Source: Bacteroidales bacterium
GTDB taxonomy: Bacteria; Bacteroidota; Bacteroidia; Bacteroidales; WCHB1-69
Reading direction: 5' to 3'
Length of the DNA stretch: 34,058 nucleotides
Assembly (NCBI GenBank): GCA_024400785.1
Contig: JAKSME010000009.1
Location: 1-34,058, forward strand
Below the pieces are notes generated by a model. That model ran no database searches, had not been told where the DNA came from, and saw only the letters and a program-made list of their open reading frames with translations. Shown in pieces: positions 32,725 through 34,058 of the stretch. Position 1 is the stretch's first letter; every line of letters begins with the position of its first letter. Both the position numbers and the translations under genes were made by a program.

Positions 32725-34058
32725 ATGAAAAAGTTCAAATTACTCATTATCACCATTTTACTAATTGCTGGGAATAAAGTTACCTGTCAGATTTATGATG
32801 ATTTTTCGGATGGAAATTTCTCCGAAAATCCGACTTGGGAAGGTGATACGGCCTCTTTTATCATCAATCCGCAATTTCAATTGCAGCTGAATGCCGACAA
32901 CGAAAGTACAGCCTCTCTTACAGTAGATGGGAGTTTTTTAGGAGAAGAAATGGAGTGGCGGATGGCTGTCAAACTGGCTTTTGCGCCATCGGGCAGCAAT
33001 TTCGCACGGATATATTTGGAGGGAGACAGCAGCGGCACATCCAATTCAATTCGCAAGGGATACTTCCTACAACTTGGAGAAGCGGGAAACAATGATGTAA
33101 TGGAATTGTTTTACGGTGAAGGCGAAAACATGGTATCAATATGCCGGGGAAGAACATCCATCGCCAGCAGCTTCTACTATAATATTAAGGTAACGAAAAG
33201 TGCTGACAATCTGTGGACTTTATACTGCGACAGTTTGCGAAATGGCCTTTATGTGGAAGAATGTAGCGGGTACGGTCGCGACGAACCTCCTTTCAGCGGC
33301 GGTTTCAGTGTTTATTGCAAATTTACAAGCGGAAATCGGACGAAATTCACTTTCGATGATTTCTACTTGGGACCGCCACTGATTGACTCATTGCCTCCCA
33401 AAATATCAAATTTCGTTTTTCAATATCCTGACATTGTGAAGATTACATTTTCAGAAGCGATGAACGACTCATCTGCACTTTCCCCTTCGGACTACTTGAT
33501 TTTGGAAGACGGCCAAACACCGGCACTGTGCGAATTAGAGAATGAAAATCTGCTTTCCGTCACACTCTATTTTGCAGAACCGCTGATGGAAAGACAAAAC
33601 TATCATTTAAGCATCAGGAATGCCACCGACATAGCAGGAAACGCAATGAATGACACACTCCTCTCTCTGTTTTACTGCCTTCCCAAACGCAACGAGGTTT
33701 TGATAACGGAAATCATGGCAGATCCGACACCGCCAGTACAATTGCCAGAGTGTGAATATGTGGAGCTACACAACACGTTGGAATACAATATCATACTAAA
33801 AAATTGGCAGTTGCAAATCGGGAACAACCGGCGGACTCTGCCTGAAATCAGCATGGCTCCACACGGCTATACAACGATAATCGCAGAGTCTTCGCTGCCT
33901 CTTTTCACAGAAGACGGAACCGTGGCAACAATCTCATCATTGACACTGACCGATGACGGACAGAGATTGGTATTACTCAATGAGAGCGACGACGTGATTC
34001 ACACGGTAAATTATAACAAAAACTGGCACAAGAATGCGCTGAAGCGAGATGGGGGCTG
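32725..34058 (+). CDS. Secreted lamin-tail-domain protein, N-terminal part (runs off the window)
   Basis: Open for 444 codons from the ATG at 32725 to the end, without stop. A signal peptide (MKKFKLLIITILLIAGNKVTCQ) is followed by a concanavalin-like jelly roll (about 24-215, beginning IYDDFSDGNFSENPTW and ending FDDFYLGPP). Next comes an SbsA-type Ig-like domain (about 220-310: PPKISNFVFQYPDIVKITFSEAMNDSSALS up to AGNAMNDTL), then a lamin-tail domain (about 320-440: VLITEIMADPTPPV, CEYVELHNTLEYNIILKNW, LTDDGQRLVLL). In Bacteroidota this combination usually ends in a T9SS sorting domain, which would lie outside the window. It is likely a cell-surface or secreted protein of unknown target. Confidence 0.82.
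   Translation, partial: MKKFKLLIITILLIAGNKVTCQIYDDFSDGNFSENPTWEGDTASFIINPQFQLQLNADNESTASLTVDGSFLGEEMEWRMAVKLAFAPSGSNFARIYLEGDSSGTSNSIRKGYFLQLGEAGNNDVMELFYGEGENMVSICRGRTSIASSFYYNIKVTKSADNLWTLYCDSLRNGLYVEECSGYGRDEPPFSGGFSVYCKFTSGNRTKFTFDDFYLGPPLIDSLPPKISNFVFQYPDIVKITFSEAMNDSSALSPSDYLILEDGQTPALCELENENLLSVTLYFAEPLMERQNYHLSIRNATDIAGNAMNDTLLSLFYCLPKRNEVLITEIMADPTPPVQLPECEYVELHNTLEYNIILKNWQLQIGNNRRTLPEISMAPHGYTTIIAESSLPLFTEDGTVATISSLTLTDDGQRLVLLNESDDVIHTVNYNKNWHKNALKRDGG

Overview
The window reads as a chromosomal segment of a Bacteroidota (probably Bacteroidales) bacterium. The support is: type IX secretion (T9SS) genes (gldJ, a PorP/SprF protein, porU, porZ and at least one cargo protein with a C-terminal sorting domain), a TonB-dependent receptor with an N-terminal carboxypeptidase-like repeat, and promoters of the Bacteroidota type TAnnTTTG instead of sigma-70 boxes. 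I see no rRNA, tRNA, CRISPR array, phage or insertion sequence. No stretch above 300 bases lacks a gene; the largest spacers are 3140-3380 and 9940-10133, and both hold promoters.

Layout. 1-1075 (-): 5' part of an outer-membrane receptor. 1135-3139 (-): autoregulated ABC transporter unit (ATPase, permease, YtrA-type GntR repressor, 27-residue membrane peptide) with an operator overlapping its promoter. 3381-4904 (-): orphan histidine kinase. 4983-9692 (-): probable operon surA-moxR-holB-nudix-outer-membrane barrel, ending in a strong terminator. 9781-9939 (-): rpmH. 10134-13834 (+): DRTGG protein, PHP phosphoesterase and stand-alone GHKL ATPase in tight order, then a secreted beta-helix T9SS cargo. 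13893-17906 (+): rbfA, a LolC/E-type permease and porZ, the last two with overlapping stop and start. 17920-21600 (-): gyrB-ftsE-glycosyltransferase. 21714-23909 (-): recQ, cut by one in-frame TAA inside the HRDC domain. 24033-27645 (-): porP/sprF-like, gldJ and hldD. 27812-31630 (+): porU. 31632-32615 (-): asd. 32725-end (+): secreted lamin-tail-domain protein, cut by the window edge.

How the genes fit together. The most coherent theme is T9SS. GldJ is a periplasmic lipoprotein of the motor/ring side, the PorP/SprF protein an outer-membrane component, PorU the sortase that removes C-terminal signals and attaches cargo, and PorZ part of the cell-surface attachment complex. The beta-helix protein is a plausible substrate, and HldD (heptose for LPS) fits the need for an LPS anchor. 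The rest is largely housekeeping: replication (holB, gyrB), recombination (recQ), translation (rpmH, rbfA), envelope folding (surA) and lysine/threonine/methionine synthesis (asd).

Most notable observations: the nonsense-split recQ, with its downstream half intact and starting with ATG directly after the stop; the DRTGG-PHP-GHKL trio of unknown role; three places where a terminator T-tract runs through a single G into the next gene's -7 box; back-to-back divergent promoters at 32666-32682; and an unlisted 27-residue membrane peptide at the end of the GntR/ABC operon.
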